Shown: one piece after another, positions 42,585 through 50,627 of the stretch
How positions within the stretch are numbered: position 1 is the stretch's first letter
Layout of the letters: every line of letters begins with the position of its first letter
Source: Sporobacter sp942492735
Lineage (GTDB): Bacteria; Bacillota; Clostridia; Oscillospirales; Oscillospiraceae
DNA: 64,000 bases
Assembly (NCBI GenBank): GCA_942492735.1
Contig: OW818648.1
Location: forward strand, 3,100,001-3,164,000
Direction: 5' to 3'
Made by a program: the position numbers and the translations under genes
The notes under the pieces: generated by a model
Databases searched by the model: none
What the model saw: only the letters and a program-made list of their open reading frames with translations
What the model was told of the DNA's origin: nothing

Positions 42585-44312
42585 CTATCTCGGTTTAATG
42601 TGAACATCACGCATTTGGAGCTCTGAAACCTCGCACGGGGCGTTCATCAGAAGGTCCTGGGCGTTGCCGTTTAAGGGGAACGCAATGACGTCCCTGATTG
42701 TTTCCTCTTCAGCTAAAAGCATCACGATACGGTCTATGCCCGGTGCCATTCCTGCATGGGGTGGCGCTCCGTACTGAAACGCCGTATACAATGCGCCAAA
42801 TCTCTTTTCGAGCTCCTCTTCCGGATAACCGGCTATTTTAAACGCCATTTTCATGATTTCCGGCGAATGATTCCGTACCGCGCCGGAGGAGAGCTCAACA
42901 CCGTTACAGACGATATCGTACTGATACGCCATGATCTGGAGCGGATTCATTGTCATAAGAGCCTCCAGACCTCCCTGCGGCATCGAAAACGGATTGTGCG
43001 TAAACTCCATAATATTCGTCTCCGGATTGCGCTCGAACATTGGGAAATCGACGACGAAGCAGAACTCAAATGCATCCTTATCTATTATATCAAGGTTCTC
43101 ACCCAACCACATACGGATGAGTCCGGCGTATTTGTCGACAACAGCTGAACTGTCGCTGATGAAGAAAAGCGTCTGACCCTCTTTAATATGGCATTGTCCG
43201 ATCAAATATTGCTTTTGGTCGTCGGACAGGAATTTTTCGATGGGCCCTTTAAACGCGCCTTCAGTCAGCGTCATATACCCGAGACCCTTCATACCGATGG
43301 ATGTCGCATATTTCAGGGAATTATCAAAGAAGCTGCGCGGGCGTCCCGCACAGTCGGCTACAATGCCGCGAACAGGTTTGTTTTTAAACGCGGCGAATTC
43401 GACCTTGCCAAAAAGCTCAGTCAGGTCGCAGATCGTCAGCGGGTTCCGCAGATCAGGCTTATCGCAGCCATACGTCATCATCGCGTCGGCATATGTTATG
43501 CGGCGGAAGGGCGCAGGTGATATACGCTTATCTGAAAATGTTTTGAACGCGTCATACAGGACCGTTTCGGCGACCTTCAGCACATCCTCCTGCTCGGCAA
43601 ACGCCATCTCGAAATCAAGCTGATAAAACTCACCCGGCGACCTGTCCCCACGCGCGTCCTCATCGCGGAAGCATGGCGCAATTTGAAAATACTTGTCAAA
43701 GCCGGATACCATCAGCATCTGCTTGAACTGCTGCGGGGCCTGCGGCAGAGCGTAGAATTTGCCCTTATGCTTGCGGCTCGGCACGAGATAGTCCCGCGCG
43801 CCCTCCGGTGACGAGGCTGTCAGTATGGGCGTCTGGATCTCGAGAAAACCGAGGTCCTCCATACGTTTCCTGAGAAAACTGATAACCTTTGCGCGTAAAA
43901 CAATATTTTTATGAATCTCCGGGTTTCGCAGGTCAAGAAAGCGGTACTTCAGTCGGACTTCCTCTCGCGTCGCTGTCGACTCCCGAATTTCAAATGGCAG
44001 AATGCTTTTACACGAACCGAGCACTGAAATGCTGTCGGCATGCAATTCGAGCATACCGGTATCCAGCTTTGGATTGAGATTATACGCATCCCTGTTTTTC
44101 ACAACACCTGATACGGAGATGACAGATTCTCTGGTAACGCCGTCAAGCATAGAATCGTCATGAAACACAATCTGTGTAACGCCGCTTTGGTCACGCAGGT
44201 CAAGGAACTTGACGCCGCCGTGATCGCGGATCGTGTCCACCCAGCCGCTGAGGCTTGCGGTTATGCCGATATGTTGGGCGCGGAGCTCATTGCAGATATG
44301 TGTCCTGTACAT
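42585..44312 (-). CDS. aspS: Aspartyl-tRNA synthetase (probably non-discriminating)
   Basis: A class II synthetase of 575 residues: an N-terminal OB anticodon domain (GITASLSGWVDTIRDHGGV), the catalytic core with FLEIQTPILTASSPEGARDY and QAPQQFKQMLMVSGFDKYFQ, the GAD insertion typical of bacterial AspRS, and motif 3 GIDRIVMLL near the end. ATG 44312 with GGAGG upstream is right; the frame beyond it is T-box leader. Colocation with gatCAB suggests that it also charges tRNA(Asn), as in bacteria that make Asn-tRNA by amidation. That is inference. Confidence 0.95.
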   Translation of the reverse strand: MYRTHICNELRAQHIGITASLSGWVDTIRDHGGVKFLDLRDQSGVTQIVFHDDSMLDGVTRESVISVSGVVKNRDAYNLNPKLDTGMLELHADSISVLGSCKSILPFEIRESTATREEVRLKYRFLDLRNPEIHKNIVLRAKVISFLRKRMEDLGFLEIQTPILTASSPEGARDYLVPSRKHKGKFYALPQAPQQFKQMLMVSGFDKYFQIAPCFRDEDARGDRSPGEFYQLDFEMAFAEQEDVLKVAETVLYDAFKTFSDKRISPAPFRRITYADAMMTYGCDKPDLRNPLTICDLTELFGKVEFAAFKNKPVRGIVADCAGRPRSFFDNSLKYATSIGMKGLGYMTLTEGAFKGPIEKFLSDDQKQYLIGQCHIKEGQTLFFISDSSAVVDKYAGLIRMWLGENLDIIDKDAFEFCFVVDFPMFERNPETNIMEFTHNPFSMPQGGLEALMTMNPLQIMAYQYDIVCNGVELSSGAVRNHSPEIMKMAFKIAGYPEEELEKRFGALYTAFQYGAPPHAGMAPGIDRIVMLLAEEETIRDVIAFPLNGNAQDLLMNAPCEVSELQMRDVHIKPR

Positions 44313-44570
44313 ATTTTTTCCTCCAAATAAAAAATCCCGGGAATTATTCATAAAATAATTCCGGGACGAGTCTTTTAAACCCGCGGTGCCACCCGCATTG
44401 AAGCGACACAAATGCCGCGACCACTTTCATATTCAATTCCCGGTTCAAGAATTCGCGTCACCGAATTCTGATGAAGTGTTCCCCTGCTTACTACTTATCC
44501 GTATCGCGCTCTCAGTCGGTGACGCGAATTCTCTGTCGGACTTTCCAATAAAGCGGAGTCTTCTGTGTAA
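44313..44570 (-). ncRNA. T-box leader of aspS(-gatCAB)
   Basis: The minus strand carries the T-box core GCGGGTGGCACCGCGGG (44381-44397 region), and then a terminator, TCCCGGAATTAT/ATAATTCCCGGGA with a six-T run, at 44330-44366. TGGC in the bulge fits a tRNA whose discriminator base is G, as in tRNA(Asp) and tRNA(Asn). Upstream, a 17-bp perfect inverted repeat (44516-44532 with 44448-44464) encloses GGATAAGTAGTAAG. Stem I is short, and I cannot fix the specifier codon. The GAC at the junction is one candidate. Confidence 0.9.
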
Positions 44571-44599
44571 ATTATATGCCATGATAAAAAAGCTGTCAA
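44571..44599 (-). promoter_or_regulatory. Consensus promoter of the aspS T-box transcript
   Basis: On the minus strand TTGACA and TATAAT are both perfect and 17 nt apart. The transcript would begin near 44563. Confidence 0.85.
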
Positions 44600-44688
44600 C
44601 ATGTATTCTTAAATATAAAGAATACAGCAAATGAATTCATATTAAGACATCTTACCCAATTCATGAATATAAAATTCCTCATGCCCGA

Positions 44689-44717
44689 TTGATTTTTTAT
44701 AACAAATCGCTTATTAT
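44689..44717 (+). promoter_or_regulatory. Promoter of the zinc-ribbon gene pair
   Basis: TTGATT and TATTAT are separated by 17 nt, about 30 nt before the ATG at 44750, which is preceded by GGGGG. Confidence 0.55.
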
Positions 44718-44749
44718 GGTAATTAATATAGTTTCTGGGGGTTGAATCA

Positions 44750-45106
44750 ATGGCATTTTATAAAGAACCTTGTATGCACTGCGGCCAATTGATTGAAGCG
44801 GACTCGCGTTTCTGCACCAAATGCGGCAGCCACAGTCCGTTCTGTTTTAATTGCCCAGCATGCCTGCGTGTCATCCAAAAAGGTGACGCTGTGTGCCCCG
44901 GCTGCGGCAAGCCACTGTACATACAATGCCCGCACTGCAATAACAGGACGTTTGTGCAGGATAACTGCGAATCTTGCGGCAAATCGCTGATGGTTCAATG
45001 TGAGAACAAAAGATGCCTTAATTTTCAATTCTATCAAAACAGAACGTGCACGGCCTGCGGCAAAAAGATCAAAGCCGAGCTGACAAATAATAAGAATCAT
45101 ATTTGA
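44750..45106 (+). CDS. Multi-zinc-ribbon protein, unknown function
   Basis: The 118-residue protein consists of nearly nothing but zinc-ribbon modules. Cysteine pairs run CMHC, CTKC, CPAC, CPGC, CPHC, CESC and CTAC at regular spacing of 10-14 residues, giving three to four ribbons. There is no signal peptide or membrane segment, and no enzyme domain is visible. It is followed 9 nt later by a larger zinc-ribbon protein, so the two form an operon. Such proteins often bind nucleic acid or protein partners; I do not assign a role. Confidence 0.85.
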   Translation: MAFYKEPCMHCGQLIEADSRFCTKCGSHSPFCFNCPACLRVIQKGDAVCPGCGKPLYIQCPHCNNRTFVQDNCESCGKSLMVQCENKRCLNFQFYQNRTCTACGKKIKAELTNNKNHI

Positions 45107-45115
45107 GGTGTTATT

Positions 45116-45871
45116 ATGCTGAAATCATTTACGAGAAATCATCAGGACGAATCAACTGAGGCCGGATTCCAGTTTACCTTCTATTGCGATTGCTGTAACG
45201 ACGGATTTAAAAGCAGCTTCATTGAGTCGACAACATATAAAAAGGGGAAAAATCTTCGCGGGCTGACGCGCGGTGTCGGTGTGCTCGGCGATTTATTCGG
45301 CGGAGCGATCGGTAACATCGGCAATGCCGTCGAACGCGGCGGCTATGTCATGTCGGACCGATTTGAGGATAGAAGCCCCGAGTGGATGAAGGAGCATGAG
45401 AAGGCCTTTGAAATGGCACAGAATGAGGCACAGCGCCACTTCCACCGCTGCCACAGCTGTCATCAGTACGTCTGTGATTCCGATTATAATGAGGACGAGG
45501 GTCTCTGCGTCGAATGCGCGCCACGTCAGGAAATCTACGTTGCCAAAGCGAAAGCCGAAGCAATGCGCCGAAACATCGACGATAAAGCACAGACAGCCAC
45601 CGTATGGGATGATAAGCTCGAGAGCAAGACCACCATCTGCCCCACCTGCGGCAAGCCAGCCGGGACGGGTAAGTTCTGCAACCACTGCGGCGCATCCATG
45701 GCGCTCAATAAATGTACCAACTGCGGGCAGGAAAACGCGCAAGGCGTCAAGTTCTGCAACAACTGCGGCTCACCACTAGCCAAACCCGGCCCCAAGCGCT
45801 GCGCCAACTGCGGCGCGGAAATACAGCCCGGCGTCAAATTCTGCGGTGAATGCGGAACGAAATCGATATAA
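45116..45871 (+). CDS. Double zinc-ribbon protein, unknown function
   Basis: 251 residues. The N-terminal region has CDCCNDGF, a glycine-rich stretch GVGVLGDLFGGAIGNIGNA, and a CHSCHQYVCDSDYNEDEGLC zinc motif. A charged helical segment (about 140-165) links to three C-terminal ribbons: CPTCGKPAGTGKFCNHCG, CTNCGQENAQGVKFCNNCG and CANCGAEIQPGVKFCGECG. The last two are near-copies of each other. The pairing with the gene at 44750 suggests a joint function. I recognise no catalytic domain. Confidence 0.85.
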   Translation: MLKSFTRNHQDESTEAGFQFTFYCDCCNDGFKSSFIESTTYKKGKNLRGLTRGVGVLGDLFGGAIGNIGNAVERGGYVMSDRFEDRSPEWMKEHEKAFEMAQNEAQRHFHRCHSCHQYVCDSDYNEDEGLCVECAPRQEIYVAKAKAEAMRRNIDDKAQTATVWDDKLESKTTICPTCGKPAGTGKFCNHCGASMALNKCTNCGQENAQGVKFCNNCGSPLAKPGPKRCANCGAEIQPGVKFCGECGTKSI

Positions 45872-45881
45872 ACATTCTACG

Positions 45882-45920
45882 AAGAACTGCCTCACCTTTA
45901 ATTGTGAGGCAGTTCTTTTA
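45882..45920 (+). terminator. Intrinsic terminator of the zinc-ribbon operon
   Basis: AAGAACTGCCTCAC and GTGAGGCAGTTCTT form a perfect 14-bp stem with an 8-nt loop, followed by TTA. The stem core is shared with the AIM24 terminator at 22938. Confidence 0.85.
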
Positions 45921-45924
45921 TCAG

Positions 45925-46076
45925 CGTAGGGCGCGGCATCCTTGACGCGCCATTCCTCTTCCGCGCCGCAAGCACTATCCACGGGGCGGGACTTACGCTG
46001 CGGTTGTTCTCTTCGCTCGGATGTAATTGTTAGTCGCGCCAACAAGAGCGGCGCGTCAAGGATGCCGCGCCCTACG
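45925..46076. repeat. MITE-like element with perfect terminal inverted repeats (copy B)
   Basis: The ends 45926-45951 and 46050-46075 are exact inverted copies and are identical to the ends of copy A at 36939. The 98-nt interior is different from that of copy A and has no coding frame. It begins a 500-nt gene-free stretch (45872-46387). Confidence 0.85.
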
Positions 46077-46162
46077 TACGAGGTTTAAAGCGATTGGAAT
46101 ATATGGCCAAACGTTTGCGCAGCAAAGGAAATGAGTATTATTACTTTGCGAAGAAGACGTAA

Positions 46163-46267
46163 CGACTGGCGATCACAGATCGCCCCTACGTAAAAACCGA
46201 AGTATAACCAGTTGGCGTAACATAAAATTCGTACGATCGCCGTAGGGGCGAACTGTGTTCGCCAGTC
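46163..46267. repeat. GTAGGG-palindrome element (copy D)
   Basis: The left end GACTGGCGATCACAGATCGC with CCCTACG and the right end CGTAGGGGCGAACTGTGTTC with GCCAGTC are imperfect inverted copies: outer and inner bases match while the palindrome cores differ. It lies upstream of the orphan receptor gene. The remaining 46268-46387 would hold that gene's promoter, which I cannot define. Confidence 0.7.
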
Positions 46268-46387
46268 AGTCATAGTATCTAACCATATTACAAAATATAT
46301 CGGTTGAGCGTATAAATAGTTGAAATCCAGTAAAGACATAAACAAAGCCATCAGGTAACAACAGAGTCTTTTTTGGGAGGAACTTTA

Positions 46388-47557
46388 ATGAAAAAAGCAA
46401 TTACGGTATTACTGGCAGTTCTCATGATCTTCACACTTTTCTCATGTACCGGCACCGGTACGCCGACATCCCCCAGCGCAGCGGCAAGCCCATCAGCCAC
46501 CCCCTCCCCTAGCGCGTCAAAGGAACCTACTGACGTCACAGCAAGTGAAGATTCGATTGGATTCTTCAAGAGCGGCGTTGATCCTGCGTCTAGGAAGACC
46601 TACAGCATCGTTTTTGCTTATCCCAGGCCGATGCAGCTCATGCAGAACATAACGACTGTTTTGGAAGAGCTTTCGACGAAACTGAACTACAAAATCAGCA
46701 CGACAACCGGTGACAACGACATCGATGTGTATATCCAGAACATTGAGGTCTTGGCAGGTCAGGGTGTTGACGGTTTTATCAATGTTATAGACCCCAACTC
46801 CTCCGACCGTATCAAAGAGGTTCTAGATGAAACCGGTATCCCCTATATTGGCTTATTAAACACTGTCAGGGACGAGTCAGGCAGTTCCATTGTCCCCTGC
46901 GTCGCGCTCGATGGCTTCAAAGCCGGTCAGATTGAAGTGCAGTGGCTCTATGACAACTACAAAAACTACTGGGGCGAAATAGATGCGACACAAATCGGCC
47001 TGATTGATATCACTTTCTCTCCAAACAAGGATTTCCAAGACCGTCATGACGGCGCTATGGCAAAATTCAAGGAGCTGCTGCCGACGAACACCAGTATCTT
47101 CACTGCTGACGGTGTAACAGGCAAATTGGACACAGATACCGGCTATAATCTCGTCTCCACGATTTTTGCGTCAAATCCCGATGTACAATACTGGTTTGTC
47201 GTATCCTGTCTTGAAATGTACGCGCAAGGCGCTGCCCGCGCTGCTGAAAGCATTAAAATCGAGGATAAGGTTCTCATTTCCTGCGTCGGCAGCGATATCC
47301 TGAGCTCTGAATGGGACAACGGTTACGATGGCTGCTGGGTAACCTGCTTGGCGATCTCCAATTATCAATATGCAGTACCGACGATATGCGGTCTCATTGC
47401 GATGATGGACGGCAAAGCGACGCAAGAGAGTCTATGGTCCAGCAGGCGTGCTCCCGGTGATAAAATGACGGTTTACTATATCGGCATGGAGATGGTCACA
47501 AAGGAAACCTACAAAGCATATTTTGCCAAAATTTCCGACGCTCTGAAGCTCGATTAA
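46388..47557 (+). CDS. Orphan sugar-type ABC substrate-binding lipoprotein
   Basis: MKKAITVLLAVLMIFTLFSC is a lipoprotein signal with Cys at position 20, followed by a Ser/Pro/Thr/Ala linker. The body is a type 1 periplasmic-binding protein (Peripla_BP_4-like): VLAGQGVDGFINVIDPNSSD, ETGIPYIGLLNTV and FVVSCLEMYAQGAARAAES. Its length is 389 residues. ATG 46388 is preceded by GGGAGGAA. There is no permease or ATPase beside it. It shares the layout IGFFKSG / VGFFDPD after the linker with the receptor at 15686, so it may serve that transporter or another elsewhere. Confidence 0.87.
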   Translation: MKKAITVLLAVLMIFTLFSCTGTGTPTSPSAAASPSATPSPSASKEPTDVTASEDSIGFFKSGVDPASRKTYSIVFAYPRPMQLMQNITTVLEELSTKLNYKISTTTGDNDIDVYIQNIEVLAGQGVDGFINVIDPNSSDRIKEVLDETGIPYIGLLNTVRDESGSSIVPCVALDGFKAGQIEVQWLYDNYKNYWGEIDATQIGLIDITFSPNKDFQDRHDGAMAKFKELLPTNTSIFTADGVTGKLDTDTGYNLVSTIFASNPDVQYWFVVSCLEMYAQGAARAAESIKIEDKVLISCVGSDILSSEWDNGYDGCWVTCLAISNYQYAVPTICGLIAMMDGKATQESLWSSRRAPGDKMTVYYIGMEMVTKETYKAYFAKISDALKLD

Positions 47558-47569
47558 TCGTACTAAATC

Positions 47570-47612
47570 GATAACCAGGGTGAACTGTCAGGCGGTTCAC
47601 CCTGGTTATCTT
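47570..47612 (+). terminator. Intrinsic terminator after the orphan receptor gene
   Basis: GATAACCAGGGTGAAC and GTTCACCCTGGTTATC form a perfect 16-bp stem with a 9-nt loop. The gene on the other strand ends just beyond it, so it may act in both directions. Confidence 0.85.
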
Positions 47613-47632
47613 TATCATTTATGCTGCGAGAT

Positions 47633-48808
47633 CTATATCATCCACTCATTGATACTGCTTTGCCACGAATCGAGCGTCCTGTGTATCGCTCTTCCCGCGA
47701 AACAGGAACGGAGGAACCGCAGCGCTCCGGTGCGCTTGACCGCCATGGCATACAGCGCGTTCGCATCAAGCTTCAGCTCACTGTCCGGCATGGATATTAC
47801 CTCGCGGTGGAAGCTAATGGCTTCCATGGCGTGGTTGAGCCGCTTGAAAAATGCGGTTTGGTCGCCGCTGAATTTGTAAATGAAGGTTGCAGCGGAATCC
47901 TCTTCACCTAGAGCGAGCTCTACGGCGGCGATGCCTACCTCCGTTTTGCATTTAACGGCAGTGACCCAGATAATCTCGGCTGCTTCCTCGGTCCAAGTGA
48001 GGCCTGTTTTGATGCCGGTATAGAGGTTTTCGGGCAGGCAGATTTCTTTGAAGAAGGTGTATGTATCTGCAGCGCGGCTTGCGGCGATTCTCGCTTCGAG
48101 CGCCTTAATAAATGAAGGCGCGATTGAATTGAGCGCGGCCGTTTGTGCTGCTGCACCGTCTGGGACAAGCCAGGCGATATCGGACGATAAACGGGCGTTT
48201 AAAGACCCGTCTATGGCTTTGACAGTTGTGCTGGCGTTGTTATGGATTTTCATCATATTGCTTTGTATCAGGTCAAACAGGCGCTTTGTATGGTCGCCAA
48301 GACGGACGACTTCGTACGTCTCACCTGTATTAAGCGTCATTCTTATCATAAAATTCATCATGACGGGCTCCGTTAAGAAACAGAGCGGAATACGCCTGGC
48401 GTCGCTCGACGGCGGCAAAATACAGAGGCAGTTTTCATACAGCTTGATCTTCGCGATACCCTGCGACCGACCGCCGTCATCAGCATATTTGTATTCACCC
48501 TGCGCTTCAAACTGGGGTTCGCCCTGAACAAAAAAAGCTTTCAGCGTCCGCAAGTTATAAGCCTCCCAGAGCTTCTCGTATAGAACGTCCGTATCTCTGC
48601 CCAGCTGGGACACAACAACCGAATAAGCTTCGGCGTTTATCAGCAAACGGTAATTTTGTACCGAAAACCCGTCTATATCGGCATAAGGCATCACAAGAGA
48701 TTTCCCTGCCCGATCAAAAACGATAGAATCCTCCTCTAGAGTTATAACAGCGTCGCCGTTAAAGGTGACTGATTGTACCGACCCGTTAAATCTGCCGTCA
48801 TTTGTCAT
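47633..48808 (-). CDS. Unknown 391-residue cytoplasmic protein
   Basis: I do not recognise this protein. The first 180 residues alternate short beta strands in two similar halves (SIVFDRAGKSLVMPYADIDG and later NCLCILPPSSDARRIPLCFL), which look like two PH/GRAM-type modules. The second half is mostly helical, with EEAAEIIWVTAVKCK and DQTAFFKRLNHAMEAISFHR. It has no signal peptide, membrane segment or metal motif. It is convergent with the orphan receptor gene and follows the HD hydrolase gene by 24 nt, so it may be cotranscribed with the latter. Confidence 0.75.
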   Translation of the reverse strand: MTNDGRFNGSVQSVTFNGDAVITLEEDSIVFDRAGKSLVMPYADIDGFSVQNYRLLINAEAYSVVVSQLGRDTDVLYEKLWEAYNLRTLKAFFVQGEPQFEAQGEYKYADDGGRSQGIAKIKLYENCLCILPPSSDARRIPLCFLTEPVMMNFMIRMTLNTGETYEVVRLGDHTKRLFDLIQSNMMKIHNNASTTVKAIDGSLNARLSSDIAWLVPDGAAAQTAALNSIAPSFIKALEARIAASRAADTYTFFKEICLPENLYTGIKTGLTWTEEAAEIIWVTAVKCKTEVGIAAVELALGEEDSAATFIYKFSGDQTAFFKRLNHAMEAISFHREVISMPDSELKLDANALYAMAVKRTGALRFLRSCFAGRAIHRTLDSWQSSINEWMI

Positions 48809-48832
48809 CGTTTCCCCTCCGTTTCCAGTCTG

Positions 48833-49492
48833 CTAAATCAGCTGCTGTTCGTTGATGATCAGCTTAAACTGGAGATTGAGCGTCTCGGCAGCCTTCCTGC
48901 ACATAATCATACGGCCGAGGAAAATTTCAAAGTAGTCCATCACGGAACCGAATCTCGTGTCGATCGTCAGCTTCAGCTTGATGATCGTATGCTCTTCGTT
49001 GATCTTTAAAATCGACTTTTTGACGGAGTAATTCACACGGTCGTGAATATCCAGATTAATCGTATCTTTATTCCTCACGCGGCTGCGCCGTACATCGCAC
49101 TTATCGGCCAGAATCAGCGCGGCGGCGACCGGATTGACAGCGATGCCTGTCCCCTCATCATGATTACCGATGGCCGATGTCACCGTCGCAATGCCTTCCG
49201 GGTCGCAGTTTAGATTATCGAGGATACGAAACGCCATGACAGCCCCGCTTTGAGAATGGTCGATCCTGTTAACGAGGTTTCCGATATCGTGCAGAAATCC
49301 CGCTATCTGCGCCAGCTCCACCTCGCGCTGCGGATAGCCCATTGTCTCCAGAATATACTTGCATTCTTCCGCAACCTTCCCCACATGCGCAAAACCGTGC
49401 TCCGTATAGCCAAGCGTGGTAAGCGTTTCATCGGCTTTTGTGATATATGTCCTGATCGCTGCGTTGTCTCTTACATCTTGAAAAGTCAGCAT
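48833..49492 (-). CDS. HD-domain phosphohydrolase
   Basis: A 219-residue HD-superfamily metal-dependent hydrolase. His in YTEHGFAHVGKV, the His-Asp pair in AGFLHDIGNLVNR, and NHDEG with a later DKCD provide the metal ligands (H...HD...D). The C-terminal 70 residues (RVNYSVKKSILKINEEHTII) form an extra alpha/beta part. Relatives act on nucleotides or cyclic dinucleotides, but the substrate is not visible. It precedes the unknown 391-residue gene on the same strand. Confidence 0.85.
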   Translation of the reverse strand: MLTFQDVRDNAAIRTYITKADETLTTLGYTEHGFAHVGKVAEECKYILETMGYPQREVELAQIAGFLHDIGNLVNRIDHSQSGAVMAFRILDNLNCDPEGIATVTSAIGNHDEGTGIAVNPVAAALILADKCDVRRSRVRNKDTINLDIHDRVNYSVKKSILKINEEHTIIKLKLTIDTRFGSVMDYFEIFLGRMIMCRKAAETLNLQFKLIINEQQLI

Positions 49493-49616
49493 TATCTAGA
49501 AATCCGCCTTTCGTTTCTCTTTAGTATAGGCCAAAATCGGTTGAATTTTCATATTGACCACATCATACCATTATCTGCATGATTTGACAATCGTACAAGA
49601 CGAGACGCCTTAGAAG

Positions 49617-49724
49617 CGCGGACGACCAATGGTCGTCCCTACGGCAATGATGTAACACGGTGCGATACTCCAAAACGCAAAAAGCTGTTGTAAACATCGT
49701 AGGGACGACCATTGGTCGTCCGCG
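49617..49724. repeat. GTAGGG-palindrome element, perfect inverted pair (copy C)
   Basis: Positions 49617-49643 and 49698-49724 are exact 27-bp inverted copies, each containing the palindrome GACGACCAATGGTCGTC next to CCTACG. The 54-nt interior is not coding. It stands between the HD gene and the DegV gene. Confidence 0.85.
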
Positions 49725-49757
49725 TTGTACAACAGCTGATAATTTCTTACTCAACAC

Positions 49758-50600
49758 TTATTTTCTGATAAACAACACCCCGAGCGTGCTCGGGCCGCAA
49801 TGGCAGGAGATTGTGCAGCCGGCTTTTGTCTCAATGACTTCGTTGAATGACGCATATTTACTGATTGCCGTGCGCGCTGCATTTACAGCCGCTTTGGAGG
49901 CTGCCGGGTGTGTAATGAAAATTCTGTCTAAATCGAGATCAGGCCGACCTTCGAGCTTATCTTTGACATATGTTTCAACGCAGCTCTCAAAGGTCCCCTT
50001 GTACTTCTTCGTGACCTGCATAATCCCGCCGCTGACTTCAACACATGTCCGCAGATGGAGGAAACTCGCGCCGAGCGCGGTGGCAAGCGAGCATCTGCCG
50101 CCTTTGAAAATATAATCGAGACGATCAATAAGGAAGCTGGTTTCTACCCGTTCAATGACATTGATAATTTTTTTGCAGATGGATTCGGGGTCGTCACCGG
50201 AAGCAGCCAGCTTAGCAGCCTCGATGACGACATGACCCTGCCCAGAGGACAGGTTCTTCGAGTCTATCACAAAAACATTATTAAAAACCTTGGCCGCAGC
50301 ATTGGCGTTCATATTGCAGACTGAGAAGCCGGAACCGATACTAAAATGGATAACCGCGTCGTATTTTGACGAGAAGCGGTCAAAAAACTTTATGTAGTCA
50401 AACGTATTAACGGCGGCAGTCGTGCAGAAATCGCCGCTGTTTTCGACATAACTAAAAATATCGGCAGGAGTAATATCAACGCCGTCACGATATGCTTTCC
50501 CGTTTTTCATGATGTACAGCGGGATGAGTGCAACATCATACCTGTCCAGGAGCTCCTTTGTAAGATCGCAGGTGCTGTCGGACGTAATCTTGATATTCAT
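49758..50600 (-). CDS. DegV family fatty-acid-binding protein
   Basis: 280 residues with the DegV/EDD fold: IKITSDSTCDLTKELLDRYD at the start, TPADIFSYVENSGDFCTTAA in the lipid-contact area, IHFSIGSGFSVCNMNANAAA and VIDSKNLSSGQGHVVIEAA. Family members (FakB in Staphylococcus) bind a fatty acid for phosphorylation by FakA. Its place directly after the fatty-acid synthesis operon on the same strand, 27 nt beyond accA, fits a lipid role. No FakA kinase is in the window. Confidence 0.92.
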   Translation of the reverse strand: MNIKITSDSTCDLTKELLDRYDVALIPLYIMKNGKAYRDGVDITPADIFSYVENSGDFCTTAAVNTFDYIKFFDRFSSKYDAVIHFSIGSGFSVCNMNANAAAKVFNNVFVIDSKNLSSGQGHVVIEAAKLAASGDDPESICKKIINVIERVETSFLIDRLDYIFKGGRCSLATALGASFLHLRTCVEVSGGIMQVTKKYKGTFESCVETYVKDKLEGRPDLDLDRIFITHPAASKAAVNAARTAISKYASFNEVIETKAGCTISCHCGPSTLGVLFIRK

Positions 50601-50627
50601 TGTAAACCTCCTGTCATGAGAAGATAC

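Noticed and set aside
44386..44634. Plus-strand frame before the zinc-ribbon genes
   Set aside because: It is the complement of the T-box leader, with no ribosome site or recognisable product.
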